A DNA stretch of 64,000 nucleotides from Heligmosomoides polygyrus polygyrus (lineage: Eukaryota; Nematoda; Chromadorea; Rhabditida; Heligmosomidae): the NCBI GenBank assembly GCA_947396885.1, contig OX377202.1, forward strand, positions 79,022,643 through 79,086,642, written 5' to 3'. Below are positions 31,705 to 42,412 of this stretch, in pieces. Positions within the stretch are counted from its first letter, which is position 1. Each line of letters opens with the position of its first letter. The translations under genes and the position numbers were made by a program. The notes below the pieces were generated by a model. The model ran no database searches and was not told the DNA's origin. It saw only the letters and a list, made by a program, of their open reading frames with translations.

Positions 31705-32049
31705 ATGAATATGTTGCGCTGGACTGCTGGAGTCACGATGGACCGGATCCGAAACGATATCATTCGGCAGAAGTTCGGTGTCGCGCCGATAGCTGGCAAG
31801 ATGCGCGAAGCTCGCCTGCGATGGTACCGCCAAGTTCTGCGTGAAAACGAAGACAGCGTCCGCAAGATAGGCCTTGAGTTGGAAGTGTCTGGAAAGGGGC
31901 CTAGAGGGCGCTTGAAGCAGCGCTGGTCTGATACGCTACATATGGACTTGAATGTAGCTAGTGTCCACCCTGATCTAGCGCTGGATCGGGAAAGGTGGCG
32001 TCATGACACCAGAATAGCGGACCCCGCTACGAAGCGGGACAGACGCTGA
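31705..32049 (+). pseudogene. LINE-A C-terminal coding remnant
   Basis: An uninterrupted 114-codon frame: MLRWTAGVTMDRIRNDIIRQ, KMREARLRWYRQVLRENEDS, VRKIGLELEVSGKGPRGRLK, QRWSDTLHMDL and the end ADPATKRDRR followed by the natural stop. It equals the C-terminal tail seen at 21313-20912 but with better preservation. It has neither endonuclease nor RT, so it is a truncated relic in spite of its open frame. Confidence 0.85.
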
Positions 32050-32112
32050 AGAAGAAGAAGAAGAAGAAGAAGAAGAAGAAGAAGAAGAAGAAGAAGAAGG
32101 TGATGATGATGG

Positions 32113-32143
<31 letters not shown>
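32048..32143. repeat. GAA then GAT microsatellite
   Basis: GAA units (32048-32098) followed by GAT/GGTGAT units (32100-32143). They form the tail of the LINE-A insertion. Confidence 0.95.
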
Positions 32144-32164
32144 GATTATGAACAAAATCGCCAG

Positions 32165-33250
32165 CAGCAAAGTGATAGTCAAGGGCTGCAGACGCTTCAT
32201 TGACTTTTGCTTGCTGAATAGTCTGCGCACTGAGATTCTCACTCACCATCATGAATACCTTAATACACTTTCCACATGTATGCCTATCTCCTAAAGCTGC
32301 AGTTTTTCCACACGCGTTTGGAAATGGATGTTAAGGTAGGAATACTTTTAATAAAAAGGAATATGAAACTTCCGGTGCAGATCCCATCTACGAAACCTCA
32401 TTTCTCCTCAATAGCCGCATTGCATGCGAGCACAAGTGTTCATTTCGTGAGCAGCAAACGCCTCTCCCAACAGTTCTTTGCGCACGCAAGGGACCTTCCA
32501 AGAAGACGCATCAGAGATTTCAGGAGACGCATTGCTGACCTCGTAGCAACTACATATTTGTCTTCACAGGGTTAGTGAGTTGCCGGAGTTCGAAAGCGAT
32601 GTGTAAGCCTTATGTGTACCCACGCGGACAGCTACGAAGGATATTCCACATATAAGGAAGAAGTGTTATAATTGTGGGCCTACCTTCCGCCCCCCCCCCA
32701 TTCCCATAGTAAAACCGTCTAATAAGAAAGCCAATAAACGGAGATTTCTAGGGTTCTCCAGAAACTGTATGGCGGGATGGCGGGAATTACCGTTTTAAAG
32801 TGGGACTCCGCTTTTGTTTTCGACTTATTTTGTAGTGAGCAGTCTTGTATGTACCACGCCTCACTTGCCAACCTGTATTTCAATAAAATCAATGCAATCA
32901 GCGATAAAATAAAATAAAATGAAATAATAAAGTAATTGAAATAAAATTCAAGCCAGCCGAGTCTGGGATGGTTGGTCCTCGTATGTGTGTACTGGGTAGT
33001 GCGTGTGAGCACAATTTAAATCGAAGACATTTTATATTCTTCGCAGCCAAATAGAGGAGGAATAGATTGCATCTGCTCGGTGGCTGACATCCTACCGACA
33101 TGTCGTGTATAAATCAACACTCTCCCGAGAGTGGGAATGACACGCCGTGCACAGATTGACTGGCATAGACGGACCACCACGGGCACTCCGAGCACTCTTT
33201 AATTGAGAGGTAATCCGAATAGTTCACACTGTTTCATCGCTCTTCAAAGA
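32165..33250. other. No gene recognised
   Basis: A 99-codon plus frame (32276-32575) has no known motif. A C run is at 32690-32699. No repeat assigned. Confidence 0.4.
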
Positions 33251-33254
33251 TGGC

Positions 33255-33900
33255 GCGTCCTCGTCTCGCTAAGTTCGACGACGTCGTACTTGTTTTGTTG
33301 GTCTGCATCGTCAGGGCGTGCTGATGACTGCTTCCAATACAAACATACGGACGCCGAAAGGCATATATCGTCATCCAGTCCTTCTCAATTTGCGTAGCCG
33401 GGTTAGGCCCTGAGGGTTTAACAACCTCTCCGAACTCGCCCTGCCTACGACTGCAGAAAGGGAGGACTCCTTCGGCGTATGGGGAATGAGGCCGTTTAGT
33501 GCCGGGGTTTTGACAGAAGTACAATACGTCTAGCCTGCCAGAGACAATTTGGGGTCAAGCCGTTCTGTAGAATAAATCTTTGGAGTCAGAATCAAATCGT
33601 CTTTCGATGATTAGTTTACCGACTGCAAATTTGCCACTGTGGTGCAGGATACAATCGGTGAAGATGCGAGGCATAACCCAACACATATACTACTAAAACA
33701 GACTCACACACGCACTCACACTTGTAGCTCGGACATAGCAGGTCCGTGGAAAGTGATGTGAGTTGGTGCGACACAGCAGATGAGGAAAGCCTATCCTCCA
33801 CACACACGTGCGTCTCTGGGTAGTGCATAAGCGCATTACATGGCATTCGTAATAGTTCGCGATTAGGTGCATTCTGCAGCATGCGTCAAACATACCCATG
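33255..33900 (-). mobile_element. RTE 5' region fragment, degenerate
   Basis: Matches the plus strand of the RTE at 25,930-26,450: ACGTCGTACTTG, CGTCATCCAGTCCTTCTCA, GGGTTAGGCCCTGAG and GGGGAATGAGGCC, then a diverged 5' untranslated part including GTGCGTCTCTGGGTAGTGCA. It covers the start of the endonuclease and the leader, in several blocks with insertions. Not coding. Confidence 0.7.
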
Positions 33901-34093
33901 ACGCAAGCGGCTTAAGATTCCATTAACAGAAATCCTAGGAGTCTTTAACGAGTGGACCGTTGTAGCCTGGCTGAATTGAGTCTTTGTTCGACGGTATCAG
34001 AACGCTTAAGAGTTTCAGTCGTGATATTGATGTTCCGCCTGATCAAGACATAAGCAAGCTCTTCTCATACTGCTTTTCGTAGAACACACCACT

Positions 34094-34094
34094 G

Positions 34095-34148
<54 letters not shown>
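34094..34148. repeat. GT microsatellite
   Basis: About 27 GT units with a single AT interruption. Confidence 0.95.
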
Positions 34149-34149
34149 T

Positions 34150-35510
34150 TCGTCTCTTCAATCCTGCACGTCGGTCCGTCCAATAACTTGCGCTGGGTGA
34201 ACTGAAAAACATCGAAAGAAGATATGAAGCCCAATCAAAAAGTCTGTTCGCTCTTCGAGCAGTGGTTCTCCTAGACTTCGGGCTGAAGTTTAAAGGACCC
34301 ATGCCTTCTGTCCAAGGAACATGAGTGCGGAGCAGTGCAAAGTCATCCAGAGGGGTTGCAAGAGTTCGAAAGAAGCGACTCTGATAGCTCCCGAATTTTC
34401 TGGTTGCGAGTAAGCGTTAAGAATAATTTGATGCATTTGTTGGCGCATGTACAGTCTGAAACCTTTGTTGCACTAGCAAATTGCACTAACGGCGTGCTCA
34501 CAGCAATCAAACAATCAAAAGTACAAGTACGGCATGTTGCCCCTAATACGCTTCCAATTAGATCGCGCTCGGAGTGCAGAGCTACTTAACTTTGTTTGCT
34601 CTTTCCGTGGGCAATAGCGGAAAAGATACGTAGTACGGGAAGTCATGGGCACAATTATGTACGCAGTGAGGATCTCTTCTAGTTTGAGTGGGGCAAGGCC
34701 GGAAAAGCAAAACAATCACAAACAGAGGTCTACCACAGTGGGAAGTTGCATAGAAAGGTCTCTTTAAGGCAGGCTCCGTGGGTAATTTCTGATAAACAGT
34801 TCACTTTCAATTTTGCCATCGTCGTCAAGAGAGTGAGTGAAGGATGACCTCGCGCATGGATAGATCCCGTAGGGAATATCACGTGGTATTCTGTGCTACG
34901 TGAATCCGTTAAATATAGATACATAGACCACCCAAATACATTCAATGCAACCTGTTTGAGACAACCTCAACCAGGGAATGCTCCACAGCGAGAGATTACA
35001 ACCATGCAAAGCGCATGGGAGGATCACAGACATAAACAGGCTTCAGTACTGGACTACATTTTCATAAATATTCGTTTTCTCAAAATGGTTGGGCAGCACA
35101 CTGTATCAACTTTGTGTTGCCCAGACTTGCTGTCTGTTGAAAATGCTGCGATTACGCGAGGAATTGTAATCCTTGCACAAAAATAAAAACACACGAACCA
35201 AACATTAAAAGGAGTATCGAAGGCAGACATAATAGCAAACATATCTGCACAAATGTAATGCGAAATGTGTTGTGAAAACATTCACAAAGCTGCACAAATT
35301 TCCACATTTAATTTACTTGGATTAAAAATAGGATTTATGCTTACTATGCACAGAAGGCGCTAGACTCGAATTCTTTCATAATCTAATTTTGCTCGAACTC
35401 TGCTTCAAGAGCATTAGCCAATCGTCAAGATCATCATCTGATGTGAAGATTCGTAGACAAATGTCTTCAAAAATAGCTTTTTCTCTCCATCAGATGGCGC
35501 GGAAGGAGCG
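34150..35510. other. No gene recognised
   Basis: Short frames only (longest 97 codons at 34893-35186). No repeat of this window recognised. Confidence 0.4.
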
Positions 35511-36739
35511 CATCTAACAAGGGAGGTCAATGAGGGTTCCGTGGCAATTTTAAAAGTGACCTACTGAGGGTTGTACGGGACTGTAAGAAAAGCACCGTAG
35601 TGGTTATCAAATTCTTTGCGGACACTTGGGTAGGTCAAAAATTGCAAAAAGCTGTATCACTTCAGTGCGGGCCGATAAAGCTAAACTGACGTCTGGAACT
35701 GCCATGTCGTGGTTAGAATCTAACCTGCAACAGGTTTGGGGCTCGAACAATAGCGGAATTACAGCGATTTCACAATTTGCTTGTTAGCCGTACAGTAACC
35801 GAAGTGGAACATTGAGGTGCGCCGCTCAAGAATAGAGTCGCGGCGACTGGATGGCGGACTTGTAGGAAAGGGGTCAGGATTCGGATACTGAGGGTGTGAT
35901 CCCGTATTGCTGGGCTTGCTCGATCCAATTTTCTCTTGCAAGGTGTATTTTCACCACGGTATTGTACATACTGACATTGTAACTATATTTCAACCTGGAT
36001 GTTACGATATAAAAACAAAAAAATAAAGCAACAGCGTTCATAATCCATAGTTCGATTGCCCATTGAGGAAAGCATGCGGTTTTCTTTGCTTAAAAATATA
36101 TAATATTCTTTGTCTTGACCGTCTTAGGTAGGTATTGGCGGTGGGATTGTCAGCACGACTGCACTTCACAACTCCAAAAATCGAGGAGAAAATGAAAAAA
36201 ATTGGATAAAAAAGATTTGTTTTATATTGATTCATTCATTCGTTCATTTATTGTTCTTTATTTTATTTTTATTTGTTATATTTTATTATTTATTTATTAT
36301 TTATATTTTTAATTAATAGCTACATTTATGATTGATTTTTCCGAACCCTCTTCGACTTCTGGAGAGAAAGTGTTTCAGTGCCAATCTGTCTTCATCATTC
36401 TCAACCAACCATATTGCTAGCGATCTCACGGCCTTCACATAAGCAGCCTACTCACTGCTACAAGAAGACGTAATACCACCCACATCATCGTCATCGTCCG
36501 GCGACCAGTCTACATGCTGCGCTCCGTTCACGTCAAGCTAACATCACGAATGAGAGAACAGGAGACTTTTCTTTGCAGTTCCTTGGTAGCATGCAAGGAC
36601 CTATCCTTGCTGCTCTAGAACTAGAAGGCTTCCAACTAGAATATCCTACTATGTATAGGCGAGAACGGCCGTTTGTGACGGTCGTTTGTCTGTGTGTGTT
36701 TGTTTGTTTGCACAGTGTTGGAGGAGTGTGTTGAGATGG

Positions 36740-37262
36740 GTGAGAAGACGTGTCGCCAATGTCACACAGCGTCCGAGTTCCGAATATCTGTCAGTGACGT
36801 CGTGAAAGCGAGCGTCCGAGTTCAGAAGAGGTGTCATCAACTTCGTTCAACAGGCGTCTGAGTTCAGAAGACATGTTACCAATGTCGCACAAAGGACGTC
36901 CGGGTTGAGAAGAGGTGTCACCGATGTTGCGCAAGGGGTGTTCGGATTCAGACGACGCGAAACTGATGTCGCGCAATGGGTGTCTGGGTTAAGAAGACGA
37001 GTAACTGATATCACGCAAAGGACGCCCGGCTTGAGATAACATGTCACCGACGTCCATCATAAGGTGCCTGGGTTGACAAGAGGTGTCACCAATGTCGCAA
37101 AGGTCCTGTCCGGATTCAGACAACGTGTCACCGATGTCGTGCCACGGGTTCCGAATTCAGCGACGTGTCAAGGGAGGCAAACCACGTCCAGCTTGAGAAG
37201 ACATGTCACCGACGTCGTTCATCAGGTGCCTGGGTTCAGAAGAGGTGTCACTGAGCCTGTCC
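36740..37262. repeat. 42-bp minisatellite, about 12 copies
   Basis: Unit approximately GTCCGGGTTCAGAAGAGG followed by TGTCACCGATGTCGCGCAAAGG, spaced at 42 bases (for example 36821, 36863, 36905, 36947), with 10-25 percent divergence between units. Because 42 is divisible by three, frames across it show a 14-residue periodicity; this is not evidence for a gene. Confidence 0.9.
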
Positions 37263-37780
37263 GGACTCAGACGACCAGTGAAGATGGGACCAATAATGGG
37301 GGAGCGGTGAAGGATGGTGGTCCAGTAAGGAGGGACCGGTAGAGGGTTGATCAATAAAGCGTGTACCAGTGAGGGTGGGACCAGTGAAGGTGGGACCAGC
37401 AATGGGGACCGGTGAGTGATAGGGGGACCTGTGAAAAGAGGACCAGTAAATCGTGGTCCAGTGAAGGTAAGAGCAGTAGTAGGGACCGCGAAGAGGAAGA
37501 CCAGTGAAGGATGAACCGAAAAAAGGTTGACAATAAAGGGGAGACCATTTAAGAGGGACCAGTAAAAGGGGAACCAGTGAGGGTGGGACCGGTGAAGGAG
37601 GGGAGGGGTCCAGTAAAGGTGGAAGGACCTGTGAAGAATAAACCAATAAATGGGAACCAGTGAAGGTGGGACCAGCAATGGGGAGCACTGAAGGGGGTGG
37701 GGGTCCAGTGAAGGAGAGTAATAAATGGGGGACAAGTGAAGGACCAGTCAAAGGGGACCAGTAAAGGAGCCAATAAAGGG
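37262..37780. repeat. G/A-rich minisatellite with GGACCAGTGAAGG units
   Basis: Irregular array of 13-30 base units built around GGACCAGTGAAGGTGGGACC, strongly purine-rich on the plus strand. Adjacent to the 42-bp array and enclosed in the same inverted-repeat element. Confidence 0.85.
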
Positions 37781-38024
37781 ATCACCCGCTATTGCTCCAG
37801 CCCCAAACCTTTTGCAGGTTAGATTCTAACCACGACATGGCAGTTCCAGACGTCAGTTTGGCTTTATCGGCCCGCACTGAAGTTATACAGCTTTTTGCAA
37901 TTTTTGACCTACCCAAAGCAAGAAATTTGAAAACCACTGCGGTGCTTCTCTAACAGTACCCTACAACCCTCAATAGGCCACCTTTAAAGTTGCCACGAGA
38001 CGCTCATTGACCTCCCTTGTAAGA

Positions 38025-38745
38025 GCAAAGGAATCTCGGAGCGATAGATGCTTGAAGAAACAACGAAGCATTTGTTGAAAGAATTCTAAGAGCAGAAAAA
38101 ATAAGCAGTTTAATTTATTCTCAGAGCATTACACAGCATGCCCATTTGTAGCCTAGTTCGTTTATTAGATTTTGCACTTCTCGAATTATATTTGACAGGG
38201 CCGCCTTGTTGTTCCTATGGTTCTGCTCAGGCGAGTGGGTGTATGGTATATGGCCTTTCAAGACATTGTTTAAGCATATACCTTGGCTGTTTCGTATGAC
38301 GTGACAGCCAAATTTATAATTAATAGAAATAGAGTGGGCTCTCAATGTGCTGCTGATATTGCAGTGAGCAGGATCACTGTGAGCGATTCCGACTCTACGT
38401 TTCCTACAAAACAACTTCCGTTAAGTTCCCGAAAGGTCTTATTTCTGTGGGGTTTGCTGCTGAATAAAAGGATGCCATTCCTATAAAAAATTGCGGGGCG
38501 GCTTACTATTTTCGATACACCTTCCGCTTTCCCAAACTTGCACTCATTCTTACTTTGTCTAACACGAGATGCAGAGCTAAGACCATTAAACTGAACTTAA
38601 CTGAAGTTTCTTTCCCTTAAGTCTAGCGACTTTTATGATATCAGCAGAGTGTATGAAGGAATGTTCCCACCAGCATTAAATGTCACAACACTCAAGCAAG
38701 GCAGTGCATAGAAGCACAATTTTTGGCAAACATGGGAACGGCGTA
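38025..38745. other. No gene recognised
   Basis: No motif or repeat assigned. Confidence 0.4.
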
Positions 38746-38749
38746 AGCG

Positions 38750-38860
38750 GTGCTTTGTTGCAATCGAAACTAAAGCGTCAGGCGGGACTCGAACCCGCAC
38801 CTCCTGCCCACTGGGCCGAAAAGCTCCACTCCATTACACCAGCGGTGATGTTCGATCTAG
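38750..38860 (-). repeat. tRNA-like repeat, family 2
   Basis: Minus strand: CCGCTGGTGTAATGGAGTGG (A-box-like), CGGCCCAGTGGGCAGGAGG, TGCGGGTTCGAGTCCCGCC (good B box and T arm). The T-arm half is tRNA-like, the anticodon half does not fold well. It forms an inverted pair with 38955-39060. Confidence 0.6.
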
Positions 38861-38954
38861 CGCAATACATTTGGTAGGACCCTAGTATTTACCCGTATAT
38901 CGGAATGAGCCGGCCACTGATATCAGCATGGAATCAGTTAAGCTGAAGAATCAA

Positions 38955-39060
38955 ACAACGGCAGTGGTGTAATGGTGTAGAGCATCCCGCCCAGTCAGCA
39001 GCAGGTGTGGGTTCACGGTTCGATACCCGCCTGGCGCTAGAGTTCTGATCGCACCATTAG
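38955..39060 (+). repeat. tRNA-like repeat, family 2
   Basis: Plus strand: CGGCAGTGGTGTAATGG (A box), GAGCATCCCGCCCAGTCAGC, a B-box region duplicated as GGGTTCACGGTTCGATACCC, then TGGCGCTAGAGTTCTGATCG. Opposite in orientation to 38750-38860 and about 100 bases away. Confidence 0.6.
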
Positions 39061-39064
39061 GCGC

Positions 39065-39700
39065 GTTCAAAATTCTAGCTCCACATATAAAGTGTCAGCG
39101 ATAACTTTCGTCATTCATAGACGTCGTTAAGAGCTACACATTGTTCGTTAAGTTTCCTCAACTCGGACGCCTGTTAATTTCACTTATCTCTACCAGACGA
39201 GTGCTTGAAAACTGCGCTGGATTCTTTAGATAAGAGCATACGCTTTAGGAGCCGAATTTGTCGTTCCTTTCGCAGCTCAAATTTCGTGATTTTCTAGCTG
39301 CGAAAATACCTGCTTGCTTGTAAAAAAGCTTAAAAGTCGAGAAACGAATGTAGAACGACCAAACAATACCATAATCAAGAAATGCAGTCACTCTATCTAC
39401 AGCGTAGGAAAAGGATAAAAACTACTAACCTGCGTCTCGAAGATACCGGTCAAGAAGTTTTTTATATTGCCTTGTAGAGATTGGTGGGATGCGTTTCTCC
39501 GATAATTTCAAAAATTCAGAATCAGCATGGCAAGTGAAAAACTGCTATCTTATACTGCTTTTTGGTCTGGAAAACTGGATCTTCCACTGACTGACCGTTA
39601 TGTTCGATGAAGAAAGGTATAGAACTCCTGAAGACAATTACAAATAAAATCCTTTGTCTTTTAAAAATATATGGCAATTAAATCATATTTTCTTCTACGA
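39065..39700. other. No gene recognised
   Basis: No motif or repeat assigned. Confidence 0.4.
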
Positions 39701-39714
39701 CATTCAAGGGTATG

Positions 39715-39810
39715 TCTTCTTCTTCTTCTTCTTCTTCTTCTTCTTCTTCTTCTTCTTCTTCTTCTTCTTCTTCTTCTTCTTCTTCTTCTTCTTCTTCTTC
39801 TTCTTCTTCT
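39715..39810. repeat. CTT microsatellite, 32 units
   Basis: An uninterrupted TCT/CTT tract of 96 bases. It is the complement of the GAA tail of the LINE fragment to its right. Confidence 0.97.
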
Positions 39811-39955
39811 AAGCGTTTAGCCCGGCGCAGGGTCCGTTGTTTTTGCGATCTGTCGCCACCTCATCACCTCATCCTATCAAGGGCGTCATCTGCCGTGGCG
39901 CCGATTTCGGCGAGATCTCTCTTGATGACGTCCTTCCACCGAGCCGAGTTAACCT
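39811..39955 (-). mobile_element. LINE 3' end (relative of LINE-A)
   Basis: Minus strand: WKDVIKRDLAEIGATADDAL, DR, then in the next frame MRWRQIAKTTDPAPG and a stop, followed by the GAA tail (39810-39715). This is the last part of a LINE protein of the same general group as LINE-A (which ends ADPATKRD) but clearly a different family. Strongly 5'-truncated, with one frameshift. Confidence 0.7.
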
Positions 39956-39967
39956 AGCAGTTAGTGG

Positions 39968-40022
39968 TGTATTTTCGTGCACAAACGATCACAGGTTCGA
40001 CTCCCGGCTCCGGCATGCTATG
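39968..40022 (+). repeat. Weak tRNA-like stretch
   Basis: TTAGTGGTGTATT and ACAGGTTCGACTCCCGGC resemble A and B boxes. No cloverleaf; it directly follows the LINE fragment. Confidence 0.3.
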
Positions 40023-40029
40023 CCCTGCA

Positions 40030-40770
40030 AAAATTGCAAAAATGGCAACGGTTCCACCGTCAGGCCCAGGTTGACAGACCAGCTGATGGAGAAACTTCGT
40101 CACAAAACCATGATCAAAAGTCGCAATTCAAGAGTATGTAGATTAACGAATCTGTCTCGGGATGTCGGTGAAAGGATGGTGTTCTAATCAGGTCCATATA
40201 CTCGCATCCAGATTTTTCCTGTGAACCTGTTTTGAACAGATTCCTATTAACATATGGTAAATATATCCCAGTCTGTCGATTTCTCTCTTATATTTCGGGC
40301 TGAAAATTGTGGTGCCATATTCTAGAAATCGTCTCACACGTCTTATAAGCAGTTATAAGGAAGGTGCAGTACTGAATTTATTAAACATTTGAAGAGGCTA
40401 TGCCCAATTTGCTGGTTGTACGAACATACAAGTTTTCGCTGCGCACGCGAGAATCGCCACTGACGCATCGCTCCTAGGTGGGCTGTTATGGGAGAAACGG
40501 AGCTCAAAAAAAAACTCCCGAGTTATGCTGCATTGTATCTAAATATGCGGCTTTTAGAAATGAAGCTTCGCGTCATGAAAGAACCGGAAATCGTTTCACA
40601 ATAGCAGCAATTGCCTATCGCTTGGATAAGGTCATCCAATTCCCACACAAAATAACCATTTCCTCTAATTAGGTGCACCGGAGGAAGGACCCTCAAATAG
40701 TTGAGTAGAGGTATCAATAACAGCTCATGCAGTTACAAGAGCGTTAGACTTCGTAACTGTAACAGCGCAC
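40030..40770. other. No gene recognised
   Basis: No motif or repeat assigned. Confidence 0.4.
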
Positions 40771-40834
40771 GCTATGCAGGTGTCGCGCTTGCCGCAGCAG
40801 TCGCCGCGGCTGCCGCGCGCTTTGGCCTATGTTA

Positions 40835-41011
40835 GGCCTATGTTATACTTCGGCGACGCGTCGCCGACGCTGCGACCCGTCACCGACGTCGCCGACGTCG
40901 CCACAGAGGTCGCCGACGTCGGTGGTGACGTTAGCGTCGGCGACGTCGGTGACGGGCTGTCGGTGAGGGGTCGCAGCATCGGCGACGCGTCGCCGAAGTA
41001 TAACATAGGCC
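40835..41011. repeat. GC-rich palindromic element, 177 bp
   Basis: GGCCTATGTTATACTTCGGC at the left end is matched by its complement at the right end; arms extend about 70 bp inward and are made of GTCGCCGACGTCG-like units. An 11-bp copy of its left end (GGCCTATGTTA) lies directly upstream at 40824-40834. No coding. Similar in style to the nested elements at 44204 and 45032. Confidence 0.8.
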
Positions 41012-41261
41012 TTTTGTATGTTCAGCTTGCTCCCCTGCCCAATTCGGTCAACCCTTCTCAATATTGTTTCAATGTGTTTCTTGTAGAAAATTTGAGTGCC
41101 CAAAATAAAGTCAAAATCATTGTAGGAAAACTCACTAGTCATTAAAGGGAATCTAGTGTCCCTGAGCAGCAAATGGTCAACTGAGAAAGGCGCTGAAAAT
41201 TTTCATTAATATAAAAAATATAGGTGCTAAAAATATCTTCATTCCGAAAAAAGATAAGCAA

Positions 41262-41392
41262 TAATGGACAACGCTGATTAGTCTCTTTTGGGAAGCGCCA
41301 CGTATTCTACCTCTGCCGGATTTCGTGGAGGGAATTTGAATGCGTATTTGGCCTATACAATGAATGAAATGACCAGCAGATGGACAACTCAC
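41262..41392 (-). mobile_element. tRNA-headed SINE, 3' part only
   Basis: ACGCTGATTAGTCTCTTTTGGGA, CACGTATTCTACCTCTGCCG and TGAATGCGTATTTGGCC match the tail half of the SINE. The head is missing. Confidence 0.65.
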
Positions 41393-41399
41393 GATCAGA

Positions 41400-42140
41400 G
41401 TTTCCTGGTAGTGAGTATTTCCGTCTGTCAGTCAGAAAATAACTTGAATAAATCTAATACTATGTTATAAAATCACCAATAAAATCACAAGTCAGTTATC
41501 CAATAAAACTCTTTGCGAGAGCCTTTAAGTCCGCGCAGTCGAAACAGGCAGTGCTTATGTAGCTCTTCTCAAGTAAGTACCTGCTCCACATTGTTGATTT
41601 GTTGATCTGTTTCAAGGCACGAGTCGTAGTCACATGCCTTGAAAGCGTAACAATAAAACACTAGAGTGGATATAAAAAACTTGTGAAGGCAGCAACAGAA
41701 CAGAAACGAAACGAAACCAGCTAAGAATGACTGCGTGCGATTAGTCGTTTACATATGGTCAGCGACACGTTAATACCGTTCACTTTAGGTCGAGCTCCCT
41801 AAGATTCCTGTAAATGCGAAATCTTGCTATACTCATAAACTTCTCAGAATTTTGAATTACCATGTGATTAAAAATGTGGGAAAGCTCTCCAATAAGTTCC
41901 TGTTCGGTATTTGACAGTTTCCATGTAAAGATAGAATCTAAGAATTTGCTGTACTCTACGATAGTGGGCAGACAATAGCAAAAAAGAGGATAGAAGCAGA
42001 ATAAATTCAGATTTAAAACATTCTCGGAACTACTTCACTCTAACGGATGCGATTTCTGCCTAGTATTAGGCGCCGATGCGCGACAATTTGTCCAGGTGGT
42101 TTGATATAGAAGTACATATGTTCTCAATTGAGTGCAATTT
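41400..42140. other. No gene recognised
   Basis: No motif or repeat assigned. Confidence 0.4.
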
Positions 42141-42144
42141 ATTT

Positions 42145-42412
42145 TTGGCTCCGGCTGTGGCCTGCACCCGACACAGGTTTTTAATTCGTATCTCCAGAAC
42201 CACGGTTTTATCCCTTCGGATCTGTGAAATGGTACCGGACTCGTTTGGGAAGGACAAAGCACTGTCTTGTTTGTTGGCTAGCCTCCGCGAGCCATTCTAT
42301 AGGTCAAATACGCATCAAAATATTCAAATTTCACTCTCCCCGAAATCTCGTAGAAGTGGAAAGCACGGCGCAAAAAAGATTGGGTATCATTGAGCGTTGT
42401 CCTTTATTCTTT
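42145..42412 (+). mobile_element. tRNA-headed SINE, old copy
   Basis: Diverged copy: GCCTGCACCCGACACAGGTT, ATGGTACCGGACTCGTTTGG, TAGAAGTGGAAAGCACGGCGC and GCGTTGTCCTTTATTCTTTA. The tRNA-like head is reduced. Confidence 0.7.

Larger units (their letters stand above)
31702..32145 (+). mobile_element. LINE-A, 5'-truncated 3' end
   Basis: Contains only the last part of LINE-A, then a tail of about 17 GAA units and about 15 GAT units. Flanked by ATTATAAACAAAATCGC (31685-31701) and ATTATGAACAAAATCGC (32145-32161), one mismatch in 17. Standard outcome of incomplete target-primed reverse transcription. Confidence 0.85.
35517..38020. mobile_element. Element with 240-bp terminal inverted repeats
   Basis: The left end (35517-35757) starts ACAAGGGAGGTCAATGAG and returns as an inverted copy at the right (about 37783-38020). 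Both ends share GAGGGTTGTA, GCAAAAAGCTGTAT, CACTTCAGTGCGGGCCGAT and CATGTCGTGGTTAGAATCTA. The 2.0 kb between has no transposase; it holds an AT-rich stretch (36220-36330), a 42-bp minisatellite and a G/A-rich minisatellite. I could not find a convincing target duplication, so the superfamily is open; long inverted repeats of this kind occur in Mutator-like and foldback elements. Confidence 0.75.

Noticed and set aside
32001..32252. His- and Leu-rich frames across the GAA/GAT repeat
   Set aside because: Pure translation of a microsatellite.
34015..34302. Thr/His-rich frames across 34094-34148
   Set aside because: Translation of a GT microsatellite.
36740..37780. Regularly spaced repeats resembling a CRISPR array
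   Set aside because: Units are contiguous and degenerate with no constant repeat plus unique spacer pattern, there are no cas genes, and the genome is eukaryotic.
39712..39957. 81-codon frame beginning with about 30 Ser codons
   Set aside because: It is translation of the CTT tail of a LINE read on the wrong strand.
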